Part shown: piece by piece, positions 1 to 10,307 of the stretch | Layout: each line of letters begins with the position of its first letter | Numbering within the stretch: position 1 is the stretch's first letter | DNA from: Euryodendron excelsum | Taxonomy: Eukaryota; Streptophyta; Magnoliopsida; Ericales; Pentaphylacaceae | Direction of reading: 5' to 3' | DNA: 64,000 nucleotides | Assembly (NCBI GenBank): GCA_033060915.1 | Contig: CM065379.1 | Location: 34,325,318 to 34,389,317 of the forward strand | Program-made: the position numbers and the translations under genes | The notes under the pieces: model-generated | What the model was told of the DNA's origin: nothing | Databases searched by the model: none | Seen by the model: only the letters and a program-made list of their open reading frames with translations

Positions 1-628
1 GGAAAGAGATTTGAAAAAGCGATTTGGAAAGGGAATGGAATATAGACTTTTACAAGTGTCAAAAAATATCTCACTTTCCTAAAATGACTCTAACTATAGG
101 AAGATTAGAACAATTCTAGGATTGTGGTTTTGAAAACAACAAAGATTTGAAAGTATGGACCATCTTGGTCTCATTAAATATAACACCTTCCTAAAGTAAC
201 CCAAACAATGGAATGGCTAAAATCACCTTGGGATTATGATTTTAACAAAATCGATTTTAGAGTTTACACCCAAAACTTATGTAACACTTTTCTAAAACAA
301 CCCTAACCATGTTGTGGTTACAATTATCTTAAGATTGTGATTTTTGAAAATAAGTTTGAAAGAGAAGATTTTTAATGCAAGTTTTGTAAAAGATTTTGAT
401 ACAAGTTTTGAAAACAAATTTAGAAAACGATTTTGAAGAGATGTATGTGTATGATATGCACAATACAAGTATGGTCGTGAATGTATATGGTTTAGGTTTC
501 ACCACATAATTAAGGGAGCCGAATGCACATGGTCTATGGTTGAATTAGAAGAAAGCGCCCAACACGATGACTTTCAACCATTCTTCCTACACATGAACTG
601 GGAAAACTCTTATTTCAAGCATGCAAAA

Positions 629-654
629 GGGGGGGGGGGGGGGGGGGGGGGGGG
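629..654. repeat. Homopolymer G26 in LTR_A
   Basis: A run of 26 G on the plus strand (C on the LTR sense strand). The same site has C28 in the P 5' LTR (20647-20674), C24 in the P 3' LTR (32632-32655), 13 in S1 (13196-13208) and only 5 to 7 in S2, S3 and LTR_B. Exact lengths may include sequencing error. Confidence 0.8.
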
Positions 655-1032
655 AAGGGAGATGATAGGGGATTAAAATAGAAGAAAACCCAAATGGGTT
701 AGGAGAGAGAAGAGAGAAGGGGGGAGGGGGGAATTGCATAAACGTAAATAGAAAACCAACCTTGTGTCCTCTTTGATTTGCTTTCTTTATTGCTTTATGT
801 CGCTATGATCTTCAAAAGCTTCAAGATTGTAGCAACTTGAGTCTTCAATGGTCGGCTTGGAGGCTCGTATAGGCGTGTATAGATTGTATATATACTAGGG
901 TTAAAGTATATGGGGGCTAGGGTTTGAAGAAGCCTAAGAAAACTAGGGTTTGGAGAGAGTTCAAAGTCTGTATATCGAGAGATAGAGTTTCTGAAGTTAG
1001 ATTGCCGACCTCTTTCGCGTAGGGGGAGGCAC

Positions 1033-1043
1033 TATATTTATAG
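1033..1043 (-). promoter_or_regulatory. TATA box of LTR_A
   Basis: On the minus strand this reads CTATAAATATA. It is at the same place in every LTR of the family, just downstream of the GGCGCC palindromes and about 100 bases upstream of AAACCCTA boxes. It is probably the core promoter and sets the U3/R boundary. Confidence 0.65.
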
Positions 1044-2686
1044 ACAGAGGATTGACCTGGCGCCTGTTGCACTGGCGTCAAGCTTAAATTCCTATTGGCG
1101 CTACTACTAGTGGCGTCAGGCTATTTTTTGGCTTGGCGCCACTAGCCATTTAGGAAATGTTTTAGGGCGGCAAAAAACATATATTCGACCCTTGATGCAC
1201 AAGGTAGAAGATTTGGGTGCCTGTCCTAGTCACTACTATGCAATTTTTGGCTTAGCTCCACTAAGAGTGACTTCGAAAGGTTTGGGAATGTTCCAGAAGG
1301 CCGGGAATGGTCCGGAGGGCCAAAAATGGGTAGAAACCCTTGAAATAATGTAATGGACTTGAAAAAGGATGTCGAGGTTGTTGAAATGGTCGACTGAGCC
1401 ACTAGAGGCAAAATAGTCATTTGGATCAAAAAATCACTAGAATGTACTCGAAATGACCCGAGAGAAGGCTTGAAACTTGGAAACACTACCTACAGTGTTC
1501 TGGGAGGTTTCCAATTTGATACCAAGAGCCGGCGTGGTTGGAAAAAACGACCGGCCCTCTAGGGGCAAAACGTTCATTTTGTATCGAGCTTGCCGGAATT
1601 GACTCGGAATGATCTTGAAATGCATCAAAAGACCAGAAATACTATTAGAACATCCCTGGAAGGTTACTAATTTGATACCCAAAGCCGGTGTGGTTCTTGG
1701 ATGCATTCGGATGCCTAGGGGCAAAATAGTCATTTTGACTGAATGGTCCCAGAATTAGTCCAGAACCGACTAGAAGGCATTTGAACATGTCAGATCGTCT
1801 TTGGAATGATCTTGAAAGGGTGAACTTACTACTCTAAGGACTTAAGTACTTTCTCAAGAAGCATGTTGAAAATGGTCTAATGAGCAGTTTGGTCATTTTT
1901 TACCAGAGTGGGCTAGCAGGCACTAATGTTGACCTGGGTTTTGAGTGTTTTCGCCACTCTGACGATCTGTGATGAGTTGGTTTCCAAAGGTATCTCATCT
2001 TTTGTTAAACATGTTACGGCCAAGAGGCGAGTTCGGTCCGATGACATAGGGGGTTTGTTGGCAATTCCCATTGTCGTCCTATTTACTAGTGTTTCTGCCA
2101 CTTTGATGGTTGTGATGTTTATGAGTGTTTCTGCCACTCTGACAGTTCGCGTTCATTCCGGAGACTGCCTGATCTCGGGAAGCTGCTATGTGGACTTATC
2201 GTCAGAGGAATCAACTTTCTCGAAAGATGTGCCGAATAATGGACATTCTTCATTTGTGGAGCTAGCAGGCACCAAAGGTGGACCGTTCTACCATATTTGG
2301 GACTTGGGTTCTGTGCCGGTCGATGGGTTTAAAAGGACTTACCGTTTTAAAGAGTTTTCTCAAAAAATGTGTCGAATTGAATGGTTTTACCGCATGAGGG
2401 ATCAATTTTCTCAAAAGGCGTGCCAGATTTAATTGGAATTGAATTTTGAACTTGGAATTGAGATTAAAAGGGGGACTTACCGTCTTCAAGAAGACGTGTC
2501 AATGGGAATTGGACCGAGCAGTGTCACAAGGGCATTTAGGTTATTTTGCCTCTATTGGGCCTAGCGGGCCTATGAAGCGATTAATTGATCGGATTGAATA
2601 TTTGAACTCAAACATATCTATGTCAACTTGAATATGAGTCCGGTCGAACCGGAGATTGCCGATCAGATAAAAATGGGTTGGTTACA

Positions 2687-2710
2687 ACTGCCCCTCTTTT
2701 TCTGTCTTTG
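2687..2710 (-). other. Polypurine tract of element M
   Basis: On the minus strand a purine-rich stretch containing GACAGAAAAAGAGGGGCAGT ends exactly where the LTR begins with TGTAAC. The matching tract in P (30700-30722) also abuts its 3' LTR. This is where plus-strand DNA synthesis would be primed. Confidence 0.75.
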
Positions 2711-4537
2711 CTTGTTGAAGACAAAAAACGATAAAGTAAGAGTTCCATTTTGATTGCGAGGCAATCAGAGGGACGGACTTAGAAGATTTTTGAAAACTAG
2801 AACTTGAAAATGGATATCCAACCCAAGGGGGTGTTTGAAATCAAGTTTTGGCGGGAAAAAGGGCAAAACTGTCCAGAATTTAGCACTGGCGCCACTAAGG
2901 GTGGCACCTACTTTATAATTGCCTTGGCGCCACTGCTAGTGGCGCCAGGCCTGAAGTTAAAATGCAGCAAACTTCTGGTTCAAAGTTTTGTAGGTTTGTG
3001 AAATTTTCCTGAGCCTGAGAGTTCCTTCGGGTGTTCTGCAACAATGCAGGCTTGAGCATTGAAGGAGTGACGTTTGGGGACTTCAGAGGATTGCCAGAAA
3101 TTGTCACCGTGGCCTAAAAAGTCACCAGAGAAAAAGGTTTCACCGGAAAACTCTAAAAGGTATGTATATAACTCCGTTTGAGTCATCTAAATGGTTGAAA
3201 TCGATACTTTGATGTGTTTTGAACACTTTCGTGGAGTTATTTTTGCGTTCTGATGCTTGTTTGATTGAATTTAAGCGATTTTACATGTTTATGTAAAGAG
3301 GATTTCTGCAGAAATTAGAGATTTGTTCCTACAGCTTTGGGTATTGAGTTTTCTGACTAGAATTTTATACTGTGTGCTTTAGAAAAATGTGTTTAACAAT
3401 CGTATGAAGTTTCGTGATTTTTTAAAAATTTTTTGAATTTTTTATTTTGTGAAAAATAGAAAAATACTTGAAAAATAAATAAAATTAGAAAATTGGTAAA
3501 ATTCTTAGAGTTTAATATTTAGAAAAACATGAAAATATTTTAGAAAATATTTGAAATGATTTTGAGAAATGCCGTGATAAGTTGAAGAGAGTGAATTTTT
3601 GAAAAGCGAAAGATTTTTTTTTTTTGAAAATTTAAAAGCCTTGAAAACGTGCACGGATGTCAGTGTCATGTGATTGTGATGTTGTGAAGTGTATGACTTG
3701 TGTTTTGTTGTAGTGTCGTGGGCATAGTAGGGACCATTTATAAACGAAATTTTGCTAAATTTTTTTGAGATTATGGAAAGAGTTATAAAAAATTTGAGAT
3801 AAAATTTTTTTAAAGGAAAAAGATATAAAACCTTTGAGGGAGGGGCATTTTTAGCGGAGAAGGCCTAAAGCTATTGGAAGAAACACTTAAGAAGAAAATT
3901 TTAAAAAAGGAATTTTGAATGTAAACTTTCAAGGGAAATATTTTGAAAGATTTTAAAAATGGATTTTGAAATTGGAAACTTTGGACTTTGATGAGAATTT
4001 TGGAGGATTGAGAACTTAAGAATTTTTTAGGAATTGAGTTTGAAGAAGATTTTTGGAGAAGAAGTTTTAGAAGACATTGATTGGAATAGAACTCTTTTGG
4101 GGTAAAAGTTTGGGATAGACTTGGAAAGTTTTGAGATTTAATTGAATTAGAAATAATTTTGAAATTTTAGACAAAATGTGTAGAAAATTTGCTTTGACCT
4201 GAAATTTGACTTCTTGAAGGCAAAATATTTAGAAAATTCATTTTGAGTTGAAATTGAAAATCTTTTGAAAGCGAAACATATAGGAAATTTATCTTGACTC
4301 GAAGTTTGAACTTTTGAAGACAAAATGTATAGAAAATTCATTTTGACTTGAAAATTGGATTTTTGACAGACCCCAAATGGGTAGAAAATTTAGTTTGACT
4401 CAAAAATTGGATTTTTAAAATCAAAATGTGTAGGAAATTCTTTTTTTTTTCTTCATTTTTTCCCTTTCTTCTTTTTATCTCTTTTACCTCCTTGAGTTAT
4501 ATTTATCATATGTCAACATTATTACCTTGATCTTCAG
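2687..4537 (+). other. 3' UTR of M; candidate 5' leader with intron for the antisense ORF
   Basis: This stretch lies between the PPT and the antisense ORF and has no coding potential in the element sense. Read on the plus strand it looks like a transcript leader. It has GGCGCC palindromes at 2888-2946 around a TATA-like CTTTATAATT, then a donor-like AAAAG|GTATGT (intron from 3160). About 1.4 kb of AT-rich sequence ends in a long pyrimidine tract and a TCTTCAG acceptor (4536-4537), immediately before ATG at 4539. The inverted counterpart in P (30722 down to 28729) keeps the same layout. Splicing is inferred, not shown. Confidence 0.45.
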
Positions 4538-4538
4538 G

Positions 4539-6201
4539 ATGGCAAGCGCGGTTTTGAGTCGACTAAGAGCTTGGCATGACAGCTATCTCCCAGATAAGCA
4601 GGATATCTTTCGCCAGTCCTTTCGTCAGGTGGCTTCACTCCTATCGGTGCAGCTTATTCTAGGATTCATGGAGGTAGTGATTCCCTTTTGGCAGCCTAAC
4701 TTGTCTCTTTTTCGCTTCGGGGAGTGCGAGCTTACCCCTACTCCTCACGAGTACGGTTTTCTCCTTGGTTTTCGATATGATTCTACTAACATTGTAGGAT
4801 ATATCTTCCCTAACGATTGCATCACTGTTGTCTCATCCTAACTTAGACTTCGGCGTGCAGCTCTTTCGTCTACCTTTCTACCCCAGTTCCCTTGCATTCT
4901 AGTGGAGTTCCTCTTTTCCCACTTTGAGTTCACGACTGGTACGAGGGCTCATTCGGGTGATTGGTATACTTTTCAGGACTGGTCTATTTCTCGCATGGTT
5001 ACTCTAGCTCTACTTCTTATGAACTTCTTGATGTTTCCACAAGGAGAAGATTTAGTTGACTGTCGGTTATGTGCACAGCTTGCCAGGATTCGTGAGGGAC
5101 ACTCCTATGCTCCCATGGTTGTGGGGGAGACCTTTGTGAGCCTTACCAGATTTCAGTAGACTGTTGATGCTTATTTTCGGGGGTGTGTTGCGCTCTTTCA
5201 GCTTTGAGAGAATAGGTATTTATTTGTTATTCCTTTGTTCCAGCATACATGGTACCTCGAGCTTGACCATATACGCTCCTTGGTGAGATCTTAGAGAGCA
5301 ATGACGGATGATGGGAGGTTCCCACAGACTGTTGCGTCCTGGGCTGACAACCTTCAGAGCATAAGATTAGGCATAGTCAGATGGTAAGTATTGCTTGAGA
5401 GTTCGACCTTTTCAGAGGGCTTTCGTGCCCTTAGCAGGCCTACGAGGCATTGCCCACTTTTTTGGGATTCAAGTTTTGCAACAGCTCGGTAAGAGTCAGA
5501 ATATCCCTTATCTGGCATCTGCAGCTAAGTTCACCCTTGTCTTTGAGGCGTCGATCTCGAAAGCATTGGTAGAGAGAGTTATAGATACATGGAGATCTTT
5601 GCTTCCTCACATGGATGATGATAGTCCATTTTCTAATATGCCCCTTGAGATTGAGAACTACGTTATTGGCTCTGACAATATGTGTTAGGTTCTAGCAGGC
5701 TTGGGGATTTACTCTTTGAGACTCCTTTACCCCCTGTAGGGTACACAGACTTCTTAACAGTTATGATGGTTCAGGGATGTCGTCACAGGTGGCAAAACCG
5801 AAGATTGATACAGGTATTGCACAATTGATTGAGGGCGAGAGACACTGAGGTAACTTCTCTAGAGATGCAACTAGCAGTGGCCAGATCGACACGCGATAGC
5901 CTACCCTTGAGTACTTTGAGGGGACATAAGTAGTCACGAGGTGCCCTAGATGTTTCCACTCCCCCGGACAATGCTATTATGGATATTTAGTCTTTGCGAG
6001 AGGCTGTGGAGTTCCTCACCCGGGAAGAGGGATATGCTTCTAGCTAGATGTGCAGACTATGAGCAGGGCCGGTTTGGATCATCGACGGTTGGTGCTTCTT
6101 CGAGTGCTCCTCTTGAGGATGGCGAGCTAATTGATCCCTCCCTAGTTGACTCCTCTTCTGATGATGATGGAGAGCGATATATCTTTGCCCCTCACTCCTA
6201 G
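4539..6201 (+). pseudogene. Antisense ORF of element M, DUF7745 / plant-mobile-domain-like, broken
   Basis: This ORF lies on the opposite strand to gag-pol, between integrase and the 3' LTR, where Tat-lineage elements are known to carry antisense ORFs. The start is ATG at 4539 (MASAVLSRLRAWHDSY). The N-terminal part has the pattern FWxP, FxFGxxELTPTxxEYxxLL (about residues 45-85) that I associate with the plant DUF7745 or mobile-domain proteins of retroelements. Matching reading continues through 4902-5159 in the same frame. It resumes in another frame at 5395-5688 after stops at about 5157 and a frameshift near 5385. A coiled-coil-like stretch at about 5830-5940 leads to an acidic, serine-rich end (SSSDDDGE) at 6201. 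At least five stops plus frameshifts make it non-functional. The function of the family is unknown; I infer a retroelement accessory role only. Confidence 0.6.
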
Positions 6202-7594
6202 ATTTATTGATTCCTGCATTTATAAATAGACATACTTCATTTTAGTATTGAATACTTTTTGCTTAATGGACTTGTAGCCTTCCATACTTTTGAGATGTTT
6301 TTCCTGCATGGTTAGTATAAAAAAACAAGCTTGAGAAAAGTTAAATGAAAAATTACTCCTTTTTGTTTGATACTCTGACTGACTTATTACCTCGTGAGGG
6401 GAACCTTTGCTTCTTTTAGCCTTAACTGGGCTAATCCAGATAATGCTTTTTGAGACACCTTCTGACTTTCTCACTATTGCTTTCATACTCATGACTTTTG
6501 GAATGCTCATGTCTTGGATTATCTCTTACGCCCCAACCCCCATTTTTTTGTTTTTATTTTGTTTTGTTTTTTTTTTCATTTTTACTACTGGCGCTTGTGA
6601 GGGTTTTCATCAATCCTAGCTCTGTCATTTTTGCACCAAGGTGCCTTTGTAGGTTTTTATCAAGGTCAACAATTTTGTATCTTGCCACATCCCTACTCTT
6701 TTACCTACAGCGCCCTTTCGGCTTTTCACCGCATCCTCGAGAACGTGCTTATCTTTCTTTCCTTTTTTTTGTTGCTATTTTAGTACTGGCGCCCGTGAGG
6801 GTTTTCACCAATCCCAACTTTGTCATTTTTGCACCAAGGCGCCTTTACAAGTTTTCACCAAGGTCAACAGTTTTGTATCTTGACACATCCCTACTCTTTT
6901 ATCTACGACACCCCTTCGGGTTTTCACCATATTCTCGAGAATGTGCTTATTTTCCATCTTCTCCCTCTCTTTTCCCTTAGCCAGGTCTTTGATTTCTGTT
7001 AAGAAACTTTTAAATACTACTTGCGCCATCTCCCAGCTTTCTTTGCCGAGATTGTATTTTGATGAGCTCATTTGGACTAAGCAATTTAATTCAGATCTGA
7101 AAGGACTTTAAGGTTCATGGTGTGGGTTTTCATTTTTGAAAGAAAAGGAAATGGCTCAAACCTACCGTTCTACTTTTTTTTTTTTATACTAATGATCATT
7201 ATTAACGATTTTTAGCCTACTAGCACTTTTCTTCGTATTCTTATCTTTCTTTTGATACCTTACCCCCCCCCCCCCTTTTTGAAACAATAGCACTTTTGTG
7301 GATTCAAAGTAATAGCGCTTCGGGGATCTTTTTTTATTTATTTATGCATATCGTTAGTGCTTTATCTTAACCTAGCATGATCACCCAATTAGGAGACTTC
7401 TTTAAAAGAAAGTAACCAACTCTAAGAGTTTGACAAAGGTTGTTTTCAACTGTATGGGAGATGAAACGAGGGCCTCTTGTCATTTCAAAATTAAATTGCT
7501 TAATCCATAGAGCTCATGCCCAATTGATTACCTAAGATTAGGGAAACTAAATTTTGTTGCTTCTGAATTGAAACTAGAGGTTTAGTTTTCAGAA
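6202..7594 (-). other. Region between antisense ORF and integrase in M (3' UTR)
   Basis: Non-coding in both directions. It contains a tandem duplication (6586-6981), homopolymer T and C tracts (for example C13 at 7263-7275), and a part at 7060-7520 that is recognisable in inverted orientation in P (around 26490-27120). That match fixes the region as part of the family's ancestral internal sequence. Confidence 0.6.
6586..6981. repeat. 198-bp tandem duplication in the 3' UTR of M
   Basis: Two diverged copies begin with TACTGGCGC at 6586 and 6784. Each contains TTTTGCACCAAGG, AGGTCAACA and CTCGAGAA at matching places. A related single copy lies in fragment N at about 51810-51890. Confidence 0.8.
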
Positions 7595-8830
7595 TCATAT
7601 GTAGTAATGTTTGACAGCATCTAAATTCAACGGACTAGGGAATTCTTGACCATCCATTTCCTCCAAAATGAGAGCTCTTCCAGACAGGACTTTCTTTATC
7701 ATGAATGACCCTTCATAGTTTGGAGTAAATTTCTCTTGTGCTGCTTCTTGATAGGGAAATACCTTTTTCAGTACCAAATCTCCCAGTTGGAATGATTGAG
7801 ACCACACCTTCTTATTAAATGCCCTTGCCGTTCGTCTTCTGTAGTACTGAGCGTGATAAACTGCAGCTAACCGCTTCTCATCTAGCAAGTAGAGTTGAAC
7901 ATACCGGTCTTTAATCCATTCTGCTTCATCCAGCTTGGTTTCCATTAAGATCCTTAGGGAAGGAATCTCAATCTCAATTGGGATGATTGTCTCTGTGCCG
8001 TAGACTAGCTCGAAGGGAGTACCTCTAGTAGAGACCCTTATGATAGTTCGATAGGCCATCAATGCAAAAGGAAGTTTCTTGTACCAATCTTTGTAATTGT
8101 CGATCATCTTTCAGAGTATTCTCTTGATGTTTTTGTTGGCTGCTTCTACTGCTCCATTCATCTGAGGCCGGTAGGTGACTAAATTTTGGTGGGTAATGTG
8201 AAACTTTTGGCATAATTTTGATACTAATTCTTTATTTAGATTGGAGGCGTTGTCAATAATGAGTGATTCGAGAATCCCATATCCGTAGATGATGTAATTT
8301 TTTATGAACGTCTTCACGACCTTCTTGGTAACATGAACAGAGGTGCTTGCACCCAATTAGTGAAATAATCAATGGCAACTAGGATGAATTGGTGACTGTT
8401 AGAGGCTTTGGGAGTGATAGGGCCAATCATATCTATCCCCTACATAGAAAAAGGCCAAGAGGCTAATATGGAATGGAGTTCTGTGGGCGGTGCTTTGATC
8501 TTATCCCCATGTATCTGGCACTTATGGCACCAGAGAACGTATATAATACAATCTGACTCCATTGTTGACCAGTAATACCCTGTTCAGAGGATCTTCTTGG
8601 TAAGCGTGTGGCCATTCATATGGGTTCTGCAAACTCGTTCGTGTACTTCCTCCATGATAATTTTGGCTTCTATGGCATTGACACATTTCAGAGGTTTGAA
8701 CCATGATCATTTGAAAAGCTCATTTCTAGCCATAAAGTAATATCTTGCCAAATGGAAAATGGTCTTCCTATCTCGATGTGACGTTGTATCAAGGAATGCC
8801 TTGGTCTGGAGGTACCTTTGGATGTCATAA
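7595..8830 (-). pseudogene. Integrase of element M (broken)
   Basis: The integrase end of a Ty3/gypsy pol polyprotein, which would insert the cDNA. A zinc-finger-like part (CHKC near 8525) is followed by core motifs WGIDMIGPI-like near 8430, IIDNASNL near 8250 (second Asp) and GAVEAANK near 8135 (Glu). The C-terminal domain is open from 8107 to 7595. It carries the usual markers: LVYGTE, a YYRRRTARAFNKKV stretch, a GDLVLKK segment, and an end of the LDAVKHYYI kind. Stops and frameshifts near 8108, 8345 and 8440 break it. It follows the second RNase H on the same strand, as expected for Tat. Confidence 0.85.
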
Positions 8831-8831
8831 A

Positions 8832-9392
8832 CTATGGTTGCCCATCGGGCTCAACTGTTGTGTAAAGGCAATAGGAAGGGGTATCTCTGGTAAAGATCTG
8901 GAGAGGAGGTATTTCAGTGCCCTTGTCAACCTTGATTACTACAGTTAAAGTGGCTAAGGCATCAGCGAAGTTATTCTGTGCTCGGGGTACATGATAAAAA
9001 TCCACACTTCTAAATAGTTGACACAAATCCTTGACCTATTGATGATACGACAAAAGTTTGGCATCTCAAGTTTGGTATACGTCCTTGGACTGTTTAATAA
9101 CTAGATTTGAATCTCCAAAAACAGCCAGTTCATTGACCTTTATCTCTAATGCTAGCCTTAAACCAAGGATACAAGCCTCATACTTGGCGACATTGTTGGT
9201 GTACAATTCTAGTTGTAACTTAACCACAATGAGGTAATGATTGCTCGTTTCTGATACTACTACTACTACCCTAATGCCTGCTCCCCTTTTGTTAGTAGCC
9301 CTGTCAAAATACATTTTCCACCCAGTTTCCGCTTGCTCTTCAGTCACATTATCAGTGCATAGTATATCTTCATTGGGAAATTGTGGTTCCAT
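8832..9392 (-). pseudogene. Second (archaeal-type) RNase H and linker of element M, broken
   Basis: An additional RNase H domain after the RT-linked one is a hallmark of the Tat lineage. The frame at 9392-9066 shows YFDRA (family FDGA, so Gly is replaced by Arg), NNVAKYEAC (Glu) and FGDSNLV (Asp). Then 9026-8832 carries HVPRAQNNFADALATL, the usual RNase H end with its last Asp. A stop near 9040 separates the two parts. It would degrade RNA in RNA:DNA hybrids, but the breaks make activity impossible here. Confidence 0.8.
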
Positions 9393-10302
9393 GGATTGGT
9401 AATCATCAATAGGTTCTCGGCCAAATAATCAGCTATTACCTGCCCCTTAACTGCTTTACTGGTAGTAAATACAATATCGAACTTTGACAGGATCATGTGC
9501 CATCGTGCAATTCTGCTACACAAGTTTGGTTTCTCAAATATATATTTGAGGGGATCTATTTGAGGGATGAGGAAAGTGGTATGATAGAGCATGTAATGTC
9601 GAAGCCTGTGAGCTGCCCAGGCTAGTGCACAACAAGTTTTCTCGAGATCCAAATACTTTATTTCATATAGCAGGAACTTCTTGCTGAGGTAATAAATGGT
9701 TTGCTCCTTCCTCCCTGTTTCATCATGCTACCCCAAACACACCCCATAGAAGTATCCAAAATTGACATGTACATTAACAGAAGGTGTCTTAGGGTAGGTG
9801 CCACTAAGACTGGAGTGTTTCGTAGATATTCTTTGATTCTCTCAAAAACTATTTGGCAATTATCATCCCATTCTTTTGGAACATCTTTCTTGAGGAGTTT
9901 GAAAATAAGTTCGCATAGATGAGTCATTTAAGCGATGAACCTGCTGACGAAGTTTAATTTTCCTAAAAAGGACCGGATCTCTTTTTCCCCTCTCGGAGCG
10001 AACATTTCAATGATGGACTTGACTTTGGCAGGATCAATCTATGTCCCTTTTTCGTTGACTATAAACCTCAGCAACCTCTCTAAAGATACTCTGAATGTGC
10101 ATTTGGCAGGATTCAACTTAAGCTGCTATTTACGGAGACAGTTAAACACCTTACAGGTGGTCTTTCCGTTGTTTGGACTTGATGATCATGTCATCCACAT
10201 AAATTTTCACTTTGTAATGCATCATATTATGAAGCAAGGTTACCATGGCCTTTTGGAAGGTTTCCCCTGTGTTTCGAAGTCCGAATGGCATAACTTTATA
10301 AC
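9344..10302 (-). pseudogene. Reverse transcriptase C-terminal half and first RNase H of element M, broken
   Basis: This continues the reverse transcriptase that S1 cuts in two. On the minus strand, reading resumes with YKVMPFGLRN (about 10300-10270) and reaches the catalytic YVDDM at 10201-10187. The thumb region at about 9990-9920 includes FLGKLNFVSRFI. The connection and RNase H region follows in open stretches 9927-9658 (KLLKKDVPKEWDDNC) and 9652-9344 (LEKTCCALAWAAHRLRHYM). Several stops and at least two frameshifts are present. Plus-strand open frames here are only shadows. Confidence 0.85.
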
Positions 10303-10307
10303 AATAC
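10303..10307. repeat. Left copy of target site duplication AATAC (S1)
   Basis: AATAC directly abuts the left end of S1 and is repeated at 15369-15373. Confidence 0.9.

Larger units (their letters stand above)
1..2686 (-). mobile_element. LTR_A: 3' LTR of Tat/Ogre-type element M (partial, runs off the window)
   Basis: Read on the minus strand, the LTR starts at 2686 with TGTAACCAACCC, directly after a purine-rich tract. It then follows the same order as the other five LTRs in the window: a U3 with short dyads (1943-1959, 2123-2139, 2482-2495), GGCGCC-type palindromes (about 1058-1145), a TATA box (1033-1043), TAGGGTTT boxes (about 890-955), a homopolymer tract (629-654), and a CTTTCCAAAA-rich part up to the window edge. 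Only about the first half of a roughly 5-kb LTR is inside the window. No protein is encoded; the short open frames here lie in low-complexity sequence. Confidence 0.85.

Noticed and set aside
6407..7071. Phe/Leu-rich open frames suggesting a membrane protein
   Set aside because: They come from T-rich sequence and a 198-bp duplication in the 3' UTR of M; both strands show equally open frames with no start context.
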